Shown: in pieces, positions 17,432 to 26,977 of the stretch
Layout: the number at the start of each line of letters is the position of its first letter
Position numbering within the stretch: the first letter of the stretch is position 1
NCBI RefSeq assembly: GCF_000154785.2
Contig: NC_015730.1
Span: 186,001-250,000 of the forward strand
Length of the DNA: 64,000 nucleotides
Reading direction: 5' to 3'
Source: Roseobacter litoralis Och 149
Lineage (GTDB): Bacteria; Pseudomonadota; Alphaproteobacteria; Rhodobacterales; Rhodobacteraceae
The notes under the pieces: generated by a model
The model's input: only the letters and a program-made list of their open reading frames with translations
Database searches by the model: none
What the model was told of the DNA's origin: nothing
Position numbers and translations under genes: made by a program

Positions 17432-18433
17432 ATGATCGAGACACCATATCTACTCTTTTTAGGCGACGCGCAGGACCAGCTCGCAGCCAAGGTTGCACAG
17501 GGCATCAAGGACTGGCGGCCGGAAAACGCAGTTGGTCAATTGCGCTTGCCAGGCTGTAAGGCAGACGTCGGCCTGCAGGACATGACGCTGCAACAGGCCA
17601 AGGAGGCGGGCGCGAAGACGGTTGTCATTGGCGTGGCAAACCGGGGTGGTTTTATCTCAAAGGAATGGCGCGCAGTCTTGGTTGAGGCGCTTGAGGCGGG
17701 GTTTGATCTGGCGAGCGGTCTGCATAATCTGCTGCGTGATGAGGGTGAACTTGTTGCGGCAGCACAGGTGCATGGGCGGACGTTGCATGACGTGCGTGTT
17801 CCAACGGATGCCTATCCGATTGCCAGCGGTGTCAAACGCTCTGGCAAGCGTGTTTTGGCCGTCGGAACCGATTGTTCGGTCGGCAAGATGTATACGGCAC
17901 TGGCCCTTGATGCCTCCATGCGCGAGCTTGGCATGAAAAGCACCTTCCGGGCCACCGGGCAAACGGGTATTCTGATCACCGGTTCAGGTGTGCCACTGGA
18001 TGCTGTGATTGCAGACTTCATGGCCGGGTCCGTCGAATATCTGACGCCAGACAATGACGAGGACCATTGGGACATCATCGAAGGGCAGGGCAGCATTTTC
18101 CACGTGTCCTATTCGGGGGTGACGCTGGCCTTGATCCATGGCGGGCAGCCTGATGCGCTGATCATCTGTCACGAGCCGACGCGCAAACACATGCGCGGCT
18201 TGCCGGATTTTGCGGTGCCTTCGATGGAAGCGGTGCGTGACATCACATTGCAACTGGCCCATGTGGCCAACCCGTCCTGTCAGGTCGTCGGGGTTTCCAT
18301 CAATACCCAACATCTCAGTGACGCAGAGGCGACAGCCTATTGTGAGGAGATCGAGGCGCGTTTGGGGTTGCCGACAGTGGATCCGTTCCGGCATGGCGCG
18401 GGGCGTCTGGCGCAGGCACTGGCCGCATTGTAA
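17432..18433 (+). CDS. dgcN: DgcN-type D-glutamate N-acetyltransferase (DUF1611)
   Basis: Protein of 333 residues of the DUF1611 family. An N-terminal Rossmann-like half is followed by a P-loop half with a Walker A-like GTDCSVGKM motif. In marine bacteria, members encoded beside a DgcA-type racemase have been described as N-acetylating D-glutamate. The direct neighbour dgcA here supports that reading. AGGGGG before the ATG is the ribosome-binding site. It is the first gene of the dgcN-dgcA-dat unit (46 bases to dgcA). A gap of 259 bases upstream separates it from the divergent mcl1 and should contain the promoter. Assignment is by family and context. Confidence 0.75.
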   Translation: MIETPYLLFLGDAQDQLAAKVAQGIKDWRPENAVGQLRLPGCKADVGLQDMTLQQAKEAGAKTVVIGVANRGGFISKEWRAVLVEALEAGFDLASGLHNLLRDEGELVAAAQVHGRTLHDVRVPTDAYPIASGVKRSGKRVLAVGTDCSVGKMYTALALDASMRELGMKSTFRATGQTGILITGSGVPLDAVIADFMAGSVEYLTPDNDEDHWDIIEGQGSIFHVSYSGVTLALIHGGQPDALIICHEPTRKHMRGLPDFAVPSMEAVRDITLQLAHVANPSCQVVGVSINTQHLSDAEATAYCEEIEARLGLPTVDPFRHGAGRLAQALAAL

Positions 18434-18479
18434 AAGCCGACCTGCGGCGGGGATTCTTTCAGCCCGGGAAGGGAATACA

Positions 18480-19445
18480 ATGAAAATTGACGTCTCGCGT
18501 GATGTGTTCAGGCTGGCTCAGGTGTTCACCATCAGTCGTGGATCGCGCAGCGAAGCACATGTCCTGACCGTGCGTGTGAGCGATGGCGCGCACAGCGGCT
18601 GGGGCGAATGCGTGCCCTATGCGCGCTACGGCGAAACACTGGACAGTGTGACAGACGAAATCCTCGGCCTTCCGCCGCAGATTGACCGCGCTGCCTTGCA
18701 AGACATGTTACCGGCAGGGGCTGCGCGCAATGCGGTGGATTGCGCCCTGTGGGATCTGGAAGCGAAACGCGCGGGCAAACGGGTCTGGGAACTGGCTGGT
18801 CTGGCGGCACCGGAACCGCAGATTACGGCCTACACGCTGTCGCTGGACAGCCCCGAAAACATGCATCAGCAGGCGGTTAAAAATGCCCATCGCCCTGTGT
18901 TGAAAATCAAACTGGGTACGCCTGATGATATGCCACGGCTCAAGGCGGTGCGGGCCGGTGCGCCAAAGTCAAAGATCATCGTGGATGCAAACGAAGGGTG
19001 GTCTGCCGAGGTTTACGCGGATCTGGCCCCGCATCTGGTGGCGCTTGGCGTTGCACTGGTCGAACAACCCTTGCCTGCGGGTCAGGATTCGGCGTTGATC
19101 GGCATGGACCGCCCGGTGCCGGTTTGTGCGGATGAAAGCTGTCACGACCGGGCCAGCCTGGCCGGTTTGAAAGACAAATACGATGTCATCAACATCAAGC
19201 TCGACAAGACCGGCGGCTTGACCGAAGCACTTGCCTTGCGTAGCGAAGGGGAAGCAATGGGGTACGGTGTGATGGTTGGGTGCATGGTTGGATCCAGCCT
19301 TGCCATGGCACCGGCAACGCTTGTGGCGCAGGGTGCGTCAGTAGTGGACCTTGATGGGCCGCTGCTTTTGGCCGAAGATCGGCAACACCCGTTGGAATTT
19401 GATGAAAAAGGCGTTCACCCGCCTGAAAAGGAGCTTTGGGGATGA
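18480..19445 (+). CDS. dgcA: DgcA-type N-acetyl-D-glutamate racemase (enolase superfamily)
   Basis: Enolase-superfamily protein of 321 residues, in the dipeptide epimerase group. The acid-base and metal residues are all present: K142 and K144 (KIK), D169 (VDANEGW), E195 (VEQPL), D218 (CADES) and K240 (NIKLDKTGG). The enzyme would interconvert N-acetyl-D- and N-acetyl-L-glutamate; a dipeptide (L-Ala-D/L-Glu) epimerase is the main alternative. GGGAAGGGAA precedes the ATG. The stop codon overlaps the dat start by four bases (ATGA), so the two are translationally coupled. The chemistry fits the DgcN neighbour upstream. Confidence 0.78.
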   Translation: MKIDVSRDVFRLAQVFTISRGSRSEAHVLTVRVSDGAHSGWGECVPYARYGETLDSVTDEILGLPPQIDRAALQDMLPAGAARNAVDCALWDLEAKRAGKRVWELAGLAAPEPQITAYTLSLDSPENMHQQAVKNAHRPVLKIKLGTPDDMPRLKAVRAGAPKSKIIVDANEGWSAEVYADLAPHLVALGVALVEQPLPAGQDSALIGMDRPVPVCADESCHDRASLAGLKDKYDVINIKLDKTGGLTEALALRSEGEAMGYGVMVGCMVGSSLAMAPATLVAQGASVVDLDGPLLLAEDRQHPLEFDEKGVHPPEKELWG

Positions 19446-20308
19446 CATTGCGGACTGTCTACGTGAACGGCGAATACGTGCCCGAGAATGAAGCACGGGT
19501 TTCGATCTTTGATCGGGGGTTCCTGATGGCGGATGGTGTCTATGAGGTGACATCGGTTCTGGGCGGAAAGCTGATTGACTTTGACGGCCATGCGGTGCGC
19601 CTGCAACGGTCGCTGGATGCGCTGGATATGGCGAACCCGATCTCAAAAGAAGACCTGCTGGAAGTGCACCGCGAACTCGTCCGCGTGAACGAGGTCGATG
19701 AGGGCATGATTTATCTGCAGATCACACGCGGTGCGCCCGGCGATCGTGATTTCGCGTTTCCGGACCCCGACACAACCGAGCCGACGATCGTGCTGTTCAC
19801 GCAGAACAAGCCCGGTCTGGCAGACAGTCCGGCAGCCAAGAAGGGCATCAAGGTCATCAGCATCGAAGACATCCGCTGGGGCCGCCGCGATATCAAGACG
19901 GTGCAGTTGTTGTACCCCTCCATGGGCAAGATGATGGCCAAGAAAGCCGGGGCCGATGATGCATGGATGATCGAAGACGGGTTCGTGACCGAAGGGACAT
20001 CCAACAACGCCTATATCGTCAAGGGCAACAAGATCATCACGCGCGCCTTGTCGAATGACATCTTGCACGGGATCACGCGTGCCTCCGTGCTGCGGTTCGC
20101 GCTTGAGGCGCAGATGGAAGTCGAAGAGCGCAATTTCACCATTGATGAGGCGAAGGACGCGGATGAGGCCTTTATCACCTCGGCCAGTACTTTCGTGATG
20201 CCCGTGGTTGAGATCGACGGTGTGGCTTTGGGCGATGGTGTGCCGGGGCGCGTGGCGCAGCGGTTGCGTGAAATCTATCTAGAAGAGAGCCTTAAAAAGG
20301 CGATCTGA
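19442..20308 (+). CDS. dat: D-amino acid transaminase
   Basis: Fold type IV PLP aminotransferase of 288 residues. Like Bacillus D-amino acid transaminase it has the VSIFDRGFLMADGVYEVTS N-terminal signature, a lysine in DIKTVQLLYPSMGKMMAKKAG that should be the Schiff-base residue, and VTEGTSNNAYIV at the PLP phosphate. The family exchanges amino groups between D-amino acids and 2-oxo acids, for instance D-alanine plus 2-oxoglutarate to pyruvate plus D-glutamate. AAGGAG lies 8 bases before the ATG. Coupling to dgcA suggests that D-glutamate made here is passed to DgcN/DgcA. Confidence 0.82.
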   Translation: MTLRTVYVNGEYVPENEARVSIFDRGFLMADGVYEVTSVLGGKLIDFDGHAVRLQRSLDALDMANPISKEDLLEVHRELVRVNEVDEGMIYLQITRGAPGDRDFAFPDPDTTEPTIVLFTQNKPGLADSPAAKKGIKVISIEDIRWGRRDIKTVQLLYPSMGKMMAKKAGADDAWMIEDGFVTEGTSNNAYIVKGNKIITRALSNDILHGITRASVLRFALEAQMEVEERNFTIDEAKDADEAFITSASTFVMPVVEIDGVALGDGVPGRVAQRLREIYLEESLKKAI

Positions 20309-20445
20309 CGTTTGGTTTTGCGTCTTTTTCAGCCTATCCGCTCCTAAAGAGATGGTCAGGCGTTTTTATTTGATGCCCCATAAATTCGCTATGCCGAAGC
20401 GCAATGATGCCTCGTATTCTGCGGTCGGGCGAAGGGGAGAGTGCC

Positions 20446-20892
20446 ATGCTGACAAGAGAGACTTTGCCTCAGGCCGTCGGCAAGCCTTTGGGCACATCGA
20501 CGTGGGTTGAGATATCGCAGGCACGGATTGATGCCTTCGCCGACCTTACGGAAGATTGGCAGCCGATCCATCTTGATCCGGTGGCTGCGCAATCGGCGGG
20601 TTTTACCGGTACCGTGGCGCATGGGTTTCTGACCCTGTCGATGCTCTCAGCGATGAGCTATGACGTGCTGCCCAAGATTGAAGGGGAGAGCGCTTCCATC
20701 AACTACGGATTTGACCGCGTTCGTTTTATTGCGCCGGTGCCTGCCGGTACGCGCATCCGAACGCAGTTTGAACTCGTCGATGCGGCACCACGGGGAGAGG
20801 GCTGGATGTTGCGACTGGCCGCAACGGTGGAAATTGATGGTGCGGAAAAACCGGCACTGACAGCGGATTGGCTTGCATACTACTTGTTCTGA
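20446..20892 (+). CDS. MaoC-like (R)-hydratase, hot-dog fold
   Basis: Protein of 148 residues with the MaoC/(R)-specific enoyl-CoA hydratase fold. The catalytic D and H of the family are visible in LTEDWQPIHLDPVAAQSAGF, and VAHGFLTLSM and NYGFDRVRFIAPVPAG are conserved strands. It probably hydrates a 2-enoyl-CoA. GGGGAGA precedes the ATG at 20446. It sits 137 bases after dat with its own likely transcription start, so a role in D-amino acid use is not implied. Substrate unknown. Confidence 0.8.
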   Translation: MLTRETLPQAVGKPLGTSTWVEISQARIDAFADLTEDWQPIHLDPVAAQSAGFTGTVAHGFLTLSMLSAMSYDVLPKIEGESASINYGFDRVRFIAPVPAGTRIRTQFELVDAAPRGEGWMLRLAATVEIDGAEKPALTADWLAYYLF

Positions 20893-20935
20893 TACGCTGC
20901 CGCCGCCCGCGATCTGACCTGGGCTATGAAATGAC

Positions 20936-20964
20936 ATGCAGCCTGTGACAATCAAAGGCTGCAT
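20936..20964 (+). terminator. Hairpin after the MaoC-like gene
   Basis: ATGCAGCCT and AGGCTGCAT form a perfect 9-base-pair stem with an 11-base loop, 43 bases after the stop codon. No T run follows, so terminator function is uncertain. Confidence 0.4.
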
Positions 20965-21032
20965 ATGAGGTCAGACGCGGTGGAGACATCCATTTGGTGA
21001 GCGCCGACGCCCCAAGCTGGCCGTCACGCAGG

Positions 21033-21344
21033 TCAGGCTTTGCCGACGTTTTCGGCGAAGGCAGTCTTGAATGCCTCCTGTTTCTCGGGCGACGCTTCTG
21101 TCTGGTGGTTTGTCTTCCACTCTTCCATGGTCATGCCATAGAAAAGCTCGCGGGCTTCGTCCTTGCTCATTTCAATGCCTTTCTCGCCCGCCGCTTCCTG
21201 ATACCAGCGGCTCAGGCAGTTGCGGCAGAAACCCGCAAGGTTCATCATATCGATGTTTTGCACATCGACGCGGTCTTGCATCAAATGCTGTTGAAGGCGG
21301 CGAAAGGCCGCGGCTTGCAGTTCGATCTCGGTTTGGGTTGGCAT
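21033..21344 (-). CDS. DUF1244 family protein
   Basis: Small cytoplasmic protein of 103 residues, mostly helical, with a conserved NLAGFCRNCLSRWYQEAA segment containing CxxC and a later YGMTMEEWKTNHQTEAS motif. It matches the DUF1244 family, common in proteobacteria and without known function. The cysteine pair suggests metal or redox binding. It is isolated, with gaps of 140 and 217 bases on either side. I see no further gene in these gaps. Confidence 0.85.
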   Translation of the reverse strand: MPTQTEIELQAAAFRRLQQHLMQDRVDVQNIDMMNLAGFCRNCLSRWYQEAAGEKGIEMSKDEARELFYGMTMEEWKTNHQTEASPEKQEAFKTAFAENVGKA

Positions 21345-21561
21345 CGGGTACTCCTTGGCATCAGGGCTCTGTTAACAGATTGGTTCTGATGGACGTGCTG
21401 TCAACCATTGCAGTTCAGCTAAGTGTCATGTCATCAAGGTGTTAAATAATGCACTTACACGGTCTCATGGTTGCCCTCGCGCGCTGCATGACCCATAAAG
21501 CTCAAAACCCGTTAGCGATAACGGAAGCGAATGAATTTGGAAAAAGAGGGGCCGGACCGCT

Positions 21562-23010
21562 ATGAGACGCCATCGCAATGTAAAAATCGTTGCCACTCTG
21601 GGGCCTGCGTCCAGTGACTACGACATGATCCGTGCTTTGCATGAAGCTGGGGCAGATGTGTTTCGCCTGAACATGAGCCATGGCAGTCACGAGGAAATGC
21701 GTGAGCGCCACCGGATTATCCGCCAGATCGAAGAGGATACAGGCGGCAGCATCTGTATTCTGGCTGATCTGCAAGGGCCAAAGCTGCGTGTGGGGGTCTT
21801 TGCCAACGAAGACGGTGAAACGCTTGTCGAAGGCGATGCTTTCCGCATGGATCTGGATGAGGCGCTTGGCGACAAGACCCGCGTGAACCTGCCCCATCCC
21901 GAGATTTTTGAAGCGCTCGAACCCGGTGCCAGCTTGCTGGTCAACGATGGCAAAATTCGCCTCAGGGTCGAGGACTGCAGCGACAGCCATGCCAATTGCA
22001 CCGTGGTCGCGGGTGGCGTGATTTCGAACCGCAAGGGTGTCAATGTGCCCGACGTGGTGCTGCCGCTTGCGGCTCTTTCTGCCAAGGACCGCAAGGACCT
22101 TGAATTTGCCTGTGAGCTGGGTGTCGACTGGCTCGCGCTGTCTTTTGTGCAGCGTGCGGATGACGTGCTGGAGGCCTCTGATCTGGCCAATGGCCGCGCG
22201 GCCATCCTCAGCAAGATCGAAAAGCCGGCAGCCGTACACAATTTTGATGAAATTCTTGAGGCCAGCGATGGTATCATGGTTGCGCGCGGTGATCTGGGTG
22301 TGGAATTGCCGGTTCAGAATGTGCCGCCGATCCAAAAGCGATTGGTCCGCAGGTGCCGCCGCGCCGCCAAACCGGTGATTGTGGCCACGCAGATGATGGA
22401 AAGCATGATCGAAAGCCCGGTGCCTACGCGCGCCGAAGTCTCGGACGTGGCCACTGCAATTTACGAAGGCGCGGATGCGGTGATGCTCTCAGCAGAATCT
22501 GCGGCGGGGGCCTATCCGGTCGAAGCAGTGACCACCATGAACAACGTGGCCATCGAGGTCGAGCAGGACCCGACCTACACGCAGATCATCGAAGCCTCGC
22601 GCGAGGCCAAAGGACGAACCGTTGCCGATGGGATCGTGTCCGCGGCGCGCGAGATTGCAGAAACGACGAACATCAAGGCGATTTGTTGTTTCAGCCAAAG
22701 CGGCACAACGGCGATGCTGACGGCGCGCGAACGTCCCCGCGTACCGATCATCGTCATGACGTCCAAGGCCCGCACGGCCCGGCGGCTGACGCTGGCCTGG
22801 GGGTGCAATTGCGTCATCACCGACCAGTTGGAGCGTTTTAAACAGGCGGTGGTCAATTCTGCGCGCGTGGCGACCCGTCAGGGCTATGCCACCAAAGAGG
22901 ACCTGATCGTGGTCACCGCTGGCGTGCCCTTCAATGTGCCGGGCAGTACGAACATCCTGCGTGTGGCCCCCTGTGATGAACGGCTGATCTTTAACACCGA
23001 TCCGGAATAG
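21562..23010 (+). CDS. pyk: Pyruvate kinase
   Basis: Glycolytic enzyme of 482 residues that converts phosphoenolpyruvate and ADP to pyruvate and ATP. The N-terminal KIVATLGPAS, the catalytic lysine segment ILSKIEKPAAV, and the signature GIMVARGDLGVELP are all present, as are the ATQMMESMIESPVPTRAEVSD metal/substrate region and a complete C-terminal regulatory domain. Length is normal. It is a single gene, in the opposite direction to both neighbours. Confidence 0.95.
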   Translation: MRRHRNVKIVATLGPASSDYDMIRALHEAGADVFRLNMSHGSHEEMRERHRIIRQIEEDTGGSICILADLQGPKLRVGVFANEDGETLVEGDAFRMDLDEALGDKTRVNLPHPEIFEALEPGASLLVNDGKIRLRVEDCSDSHANCTVVAGGVISNRKGVNVPDVVLPLAALSAKDRKDLEFACELGVDWLALSFVQRADDVLEASDLANGRAAILSKIEKPAAVHNFDEILEASDGIMVARGDLGVELPVQNVPPIQKRLVRRCRRAAKPVIVATQMMESMIESPVPTRAEVSDVATAIYEGADAVMLSAESAAGAYPVEAVTTMNNVAIEVEQDPTYTQIIEASREAKGRTVADGIVSAAREIAETTNIKAICCFSQSGTTAMLTARERPRVPIIVMTSKARTARRLTLAWGCNCVITDQLERFKQAVVNSARVATRQGYATKEDLIVVTAGVPFNVPGSTNILRVAPCDERLIFNTDPE

Positions 23011-23044
23011 GGCATGGCAGACTGGCCCTTCGCAGGCGTCATTC

Positions 23045-23824
23045 CTAATCTGCGATGCCTTCGGCGGCCCGCGCGCTGGAGCAATATTCGGAAGAGACGT
23101 TGAGATTGCGCCCGGCATAGGCAGCCGAAATCGTATAGTCGAGCAGGTAGATCATTGTGACGATCACGATGTATGCCCAGCGGCTGCGTTTGCGAAACGG
23201 GGCGAGCCCAACGAAGATTCCAATATAGAGAAACAGATTGAGCAAGAAGCTCAACAAAGTGAGGCATAGGTAGATCGAGAGGGTTGGCTGCGACACGGTA
23301 AACCGAGGGGTGCCGGAGCCGAAGTCCAGGACCGGAAGACACCCCATGGCGAACGCGCTGAAGGTCGGGACTTCTTCAGGCATGAATATCGACATGATGC
23401 CCAGTGCCATGGCGACCAATGCGTTGATTACCAGTACGTAAGCGCCTGCGATGAAGGCCTTGAGCGACAGGGCTTTATGAAATGGCAGGTCTACGCCGGC
23501 GAGACGAAGCCCACAAAACAGTGTCACGGATGTCACGGCGAGAATAAGGAAAGCCGTGACCGTGAAATGTTGCGCGAAATTGCGAAACTCATCGTTCAAT
23601 CCGAACGGAAGGAACGCCATCAGCGATACGGAAAAGAGCACAAAGTAGTAAACAAGGGCATTTTGTACCGAGTTGCCCCCATTGTAGACCGCTTCTGCTA
23701 ATTTCCATGGGCGGGTCAGAACGAGACCGAGCGTATCAAGCAGATCGCCAAGCGAAAATTTCTCTAATTCGAAAAACTTGATGAAATTCACAGTTTTTGA
23801 CCTGAAACGATGTCGTAGACACAA
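23045..23824 (-). CDS. Membrane protein of unknown function, Yip1-like topology
   Basis: Predicted inner-membrane protein of 259 residues with about five hydrophobic helices (roughly 58-78, 90-110, 122-146, 182-208 and 218-236). An amphipathic N-terminal part (ELEKFSLGDLLDTLGLVLTR) precedes them. The arrangement resembles bacterial Yip1/DUF-type membrane proteins, but I cannot assign a family securely. A GTG about 12 residues inside (VNFIKFFELEKF) is an alternative start. It is convergent with pyk, 34 bases apart, and divergent from rpmI. Role unknown. Confidence 0.65.
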   Translation of the reverse strand: MCLRHRFRSKTVNFIKFFELEKFSLGDLLDTLGLVLTRPWKLAEAVYNGGNSVQNALVYYFVLFSVSLMAFLPFGLNDEFRNFAQHFTVTAFLILAVTSVTLFCGLRLAGVDLPFHKALSLKAFIAGAYVLVINALVAMALGIMSIFMPEEVPTFSAFAMGCLPVLDFGSGTPRFTVSQPTLSIYLCLTLLSFLLNLFLYIGIFVGLAPFRKRSRWAYIVIVTMIYLLDYTISAAYAGRNLNVSSEYCSSARAAEGIAD

Positions 23825-24032
23825 AGCGTATCACGTTTTGCAATTCCGATGTAGGGCGTTGCCTGAATGAGGTGGTCACAGATGCTCAGTCCGGCCATGA
23901 AACTGGGGATTGGGCCGAAGATGTCTTGCCATACGCGGTTCGATCCCCTAAAGAGCGGCTTCTCGCCCGCGCGACCGGCCAATGTGGCATGCCGAGTCGC
24001 GCTTTAACCGATCTACAAACCAGGAGACGGAA

Positions 24033-24233
24033 ATGCCCAAGATGAAGACCAAATCGAGCGCCAAAAAGCGCTTCAAGATAACGGCCACTGGCAAGGTTAT
24101 CGGCGGCCAGGCGGGTAAACGCCACGGCATGATCAAGCGGAGCAAAAAGTTCATTCGCGACGCGCGCGGCACGACAGTTCTGTCGGAGCCCGATGCAAAG
24201 ATCATCAAGGGCTTCATGCCCTACGACCGCTAA
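24033..24233 (+). CDS. rpmI: 50S ribosomal protein L35
   Basis: Ribosomal protein of 66 residues; [20 protein letters not shown] is the typical N-terminus, and the protein is rich in Lys and Arg. CAGGAGACGG is the ribosome-binding site. It is followed 18 bases later by rplT, forming the usual L35-L20 pair. infC, which precedes rpmI in many bacteria, is not found upstream here. Confidence 0.97.
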   Translation: MPKMKTKSSAKKRFKITATGKVIGGQAGKRHGMIKRSKKFIRDARGTTVLSEPDAKIIKGFMPYDR

Positions 24234-24251
24234 GCCAGAAGGAATACAGAC

Positions 24252-24617
24252 ATGTCCCGTACCAAAGGTGGAACAGTCACCCACGCCCGTCACAAGAAAG
24301 TCATCAAGGCTGCAAAAGGCTACTACGGTCGCCGCAAGAGCACCTTCAAAGTCGCGCGTCAGGCGGTCGATAAGGCCAACCAATACGCCACGCGTGACCG
24401 CAAGAACCGCAAGCGTAATTTCCGCGCGCTGTGGATTCAGCGGATCAACGCCGCTGTGCGCAGCCATGATGAAGCGCTGACATACAGCCGGTTCATCAAC
24501 GGCCTGTCGCTCGCGGGTATCGAAGTCGACCGCAAAGTTCTCGCGGACCTTGCCGTACACGAACCCGAAGCATTCGGTGCAATCGTCAAGCAGGCACAGG
24601 ACGCGCTGGCCGCATAA
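24252..24617 (+). CDS. rplT: 50S ribosomal protein L20
   Basis: Ribosomal assembly protein of 121 residues that binds 23S rRNA. The [20 protein letters not shown] region and [18 protein letters not shown] are conserved family features. AGAAGG precedes the ATG. It is co-transcribed with rpmI, and a strong terminator follows 23 bases after the stop codon. Confidence 0.97.
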   Translation: MSRTKGGTVTHARHKKVIKAAKGYYGRRKSTFKVARQAVDKANQYATRDRKNRKRNFRALWIQRINAAVRSHDEALTYSRFINGLSLAGIEVDRKVLADLAVHEPEAFGAIVKQAQDALAA

Positions 24618-24640
24618 TCCTGCGCCAGGCTCAACAGTCC

Positions 24641-24670
24641 AAAGCCGCTCTCTTTGAGGGCGGCTTTTTT
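24641..24670 (+). terminator. Rho-independent terminator of rpmI-rplT
   Basis: A 12-base-pair stem (AAAGCCGCTCTC with its complement, one G-T pair) has a three-base loop and is followed by a run of T residues. Confidence 0.85.
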
Positions 24671-25045
24671 GCTGTACAGACGGCATGTTGCGCGCGTGGT
24701 TTATCACTGGTTTTCGCCCATTGCGGGGTCATCCTGCGCGAAGTCCTGAAGGAAGGACAGGTTTTGCTCGCCCATGCAGCTGCAAAACAAAGCCTGCCCT
24801 CGCGCTGAAGCTGCGATGCAACCACTGTCGACTTATCAAGCAAAGCACTTGCCTTGATTTCATAAACAACGCTAAAGCATCGCCTGTGCGGCAAGGGTAA
24901 TTCAGCCGGGCTCTGGGTCATGCAAAACGCGGATAAACTGCCTGTTGGCGCCCATCATCGCAGCGGTGGAAACCCGCGGTATCATCGGTGACGATCGCAA
25001 AAAACGGCTAGCGCGGAAAAAGCCGCGGTTCGAATGGGATGAAAA
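24671..25045. other. Intergenic stretch between rplT terminator and yrbL-like gene
   Basis: These 375 bases contain no gene I can support. Short open frames at 24685-24900 and 24945-25148 have neither ribosome-binding sites nor recognisable products. A small CGGCT/AGCCG hairpin lies just before the yrbL-like gene. The promoter of that gene should be here. Confidence 0.4.
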
Positions 25046-25714
25046 ATGTTGTTCACAGCAAGCGTTATCAAGCTTTCCGACGACCACAGCATTGCAAACG
25101 GCACCGTGCGCATTGTCTACGCGTTTCCCGATCAGCCCAACCTTTTGATCAAGGTTTTCCATGCGTTCGAAAAACGTTCCTCGCGCAGGCCACTCAAGCG
25201 CCTCGCCTGGAAATTATTCCCCATGCTGAAATTTCGCACCATTCTGAATGAGTTGAAATGTGAGCTACTGGCTTCGCTCAAGCTTGGTGCGGACATCGAA
25301 AACATGCCGATTTCCAGAATGCTCGGTATTGTGCAGACCGATCGCGGCGTCGGCGTTGTCGTGGAACGTATCGATGGGCTGGACGGCGATCTTGCGCAAC
25401 GGCTCAATCGGCTTTGCCGCCGTGGGCGCATGGACGAACCGGTATTGGAAGCGCTGAATGCTTTCGTCGACAGAATGTTCGACCTGCACATCGTGGCGCG
25501 CGACATCAATTTTTCGAATATTGTCTACGGGACACGCGGTGCGGGCGCGGCCTGTTTCCTGATCGACGGATATGGTGAGCGCAACCTGATCCCATTTCGC
25601 AGCATGTCCAGGCGAATGAATGATCGTTCGCTGGACCGACAGTTTGCAACGATCGCACGAAAGACAGGTCTCACGTGGAATTCGGATCAGCGTGCTTTTT
25701 CAAATTCCGGTTAG
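25046..25714 (+). CDS. YrbL-like kinase-fold protein
   Basis: Protein of 222 residues resembling YrbL, a PhoP/Q-regulated protein of enterobacteria with a protein-kinase-like fold. Seen here are a strand corresponding to the YrbL N-terminus (IKLSDDHSIANGTVRIVYAF), a probable catalytic loop HIVARDINFSNIVYG (the D and N positions of HxxDxxxxN-type kinases), and the FLIDGYGERNLIPFRSMS stretch in place of the metal-binding DFG, as in YrbL. The function of YrbL proteins is unknown. Isolated gene before pheS. Confidence 0.7.
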   Translation: MLFTASVIKLSDDHSIANGTVRIVYAFPDQPNLLIKVFHAFEKRSSRRPLKRLAWKLFPMLKFRTILNELKCELLASLKLGADIENMPISRMLGIVQTDRGVGVVVERIDGLDGDLAQRLNRLCRRGRMDEPVLEALNAFVDRMFDLHIVARDINFSNIVYGTRGAGAACFLIDGYGERNLIPFRSMSRRMNDRSLDRQFATIARKTGLTWNSDQRAFSNSG

Positions 25715-25903
25715 GTGATTTCCGGCTGTCGAAAGGGCATATAGGGGTTCCGGGCGCTTCTTTGGATCGCTGTCCTTTGCGGAACACGCACAGCTGCGTG
25801 TGAATGTGTCTCAGCCGTCAACGCCTCGGCCCCGCGCAACTGCTGGCTTGCCATCAGGGACTGTTCTGCTAGGAAACAGGGCAAATCAAGGGACGCGCGG
25901 AAT

Positions 25904-26977
25904 ATGGACGATCTCAAGCAAAAATACTTAAGCCAGATTGCGGCGGCGCAAGACGAGGCGGCGCTGGAATCGATCCGCTTGGCGGCTGTCGGCAAGAAGG
26001 GTGAGGTCGCCCTGAAAATGCGTGAGCTGGGCAAGATGACCCCGGAAGAACGACAGGTTGCTGGGCCTGCCCTGAATGCCCTGAAAGATGAGATCAATTC
26101 GGCTCTGGCTGCTAAAAAAGCAGGCTTGGCGGATGCTGCACTGGATGCCCGTCTGCGCGACGAGTGGCTGGATGTGACCCTGCCCGCGCGCGACCGCCCC
26201 CGCGGGACGATCCACCCGGTCAGTCAGGTCACCGAAGAGGTCACCGCCATCTTTGGCGAGATGGGGTTTTCGGTCGCCGAAGGGCCGCGCATTGATACCG
26301 ACTGGTATAACTTTGACGCGCTGAATATTCCGGGCCACCACCCGGCGCGGGCCGAGATGGACACATTTTACATGACGCGCGCCGAAGGTGACGAACGCCC
26401 GCCGCATGTGCTGCGCACCCATACGTCCCCTGTGCAAATCCGCACGATGGAGGCGCAGGGCGCGCCCTTGCGCATCATCTGTCCGGGTGGCGTCTACCGC
26501 GCGGATTACGACCAGACGCATACGCCCATGTTCCATCAGGTCGAGGGGCTGGCGCTGGACAAGGACATCTCCATGGCGAACCTGAAATGGGTGCTGGAGG
26601 AGTTCTTTGCCGCCTTCTTTGAAATCGACGGGATCAAGACGCGGTTCCGCGCCTCGCATTTCCCCTTCACCGAACCCTCGGCGGAGGTGGACATTCAGTG
26701 TTCGTGGATTGATGGGCAATTGCGCATCGGCGAAGGGGATGACTGGCTCGAAGTTCTTGGCTCCGGCATGGTGCACCCCAAGGTGCTGGCCGCCGGTGGG
26801 ATTGACCCCGACCAGTGGCAGGGCTTTGCCTTCGGCATGGGCATCGACCGGATCGCCATGCTGAAATACGGCATCCCCGACCTGCGCGCGTTCTTTGATA
26901 GCGACCTGCGGTGGCTGCGGCATTACGGTTTCGCATCGCTGGATCAGCCCACGCTGCATGGTGGGTTGAGCAGGTGA
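25904..26977 (+). CDS. pheS: Phenylalanyl-tRNA synthetase alpha subunit
   Basis: Catalytic subunit of 357 residues of the (alpha-beta)2 synthetase that charges tRNA-Phe. The N-terminal coiled-coil (residues 1-85) binds tRNA. Class II motifs are visible: the motif 2 region ([13 protein letters not shown], then [19 protein letters not shown]) and motif 3 ([18 protein letters not shown]). The stop codon overlaps the GTG start of the small membrane protein that separates pheS from pheT. Confidence 0.97.
   Translation: MDDLKQKYLSQIAAAQDEAALESIRLAAVGKKGEVALKMRELGKMTPEERQVAGPALNALKDEINSALAAKKAGLADAALDARLRDEWLDVTLPARDRPRGTIHPVSQVTEEVTAIFGEMGFSVAEGPRIDTDWYNFDALNIPGHHPARAEMDTFYMTRAEGDERPPHVLRTHTSPVQIRTMEAQGAPLRIICPGGVYRADYDQTHTPMFHQVEGLALDKDISMANLKWVLEEFFAAFFEIDGIKTRFRASHFPFTEPSAEVDIQCSWIDGQLRIGEGDDWLEVLGSGMVHPKVLAAGGIDPDQWQGFAFGMGIDRIAMLKYGIPDLRAFFDSDLRWLRHYGFASLDQPTLHGGLSR

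Noticed and set aside
24685-24900. Possible small gene after rplT
   Set aside because: Composition is not protein-like, no ribosome-binding site, and no family recognised.
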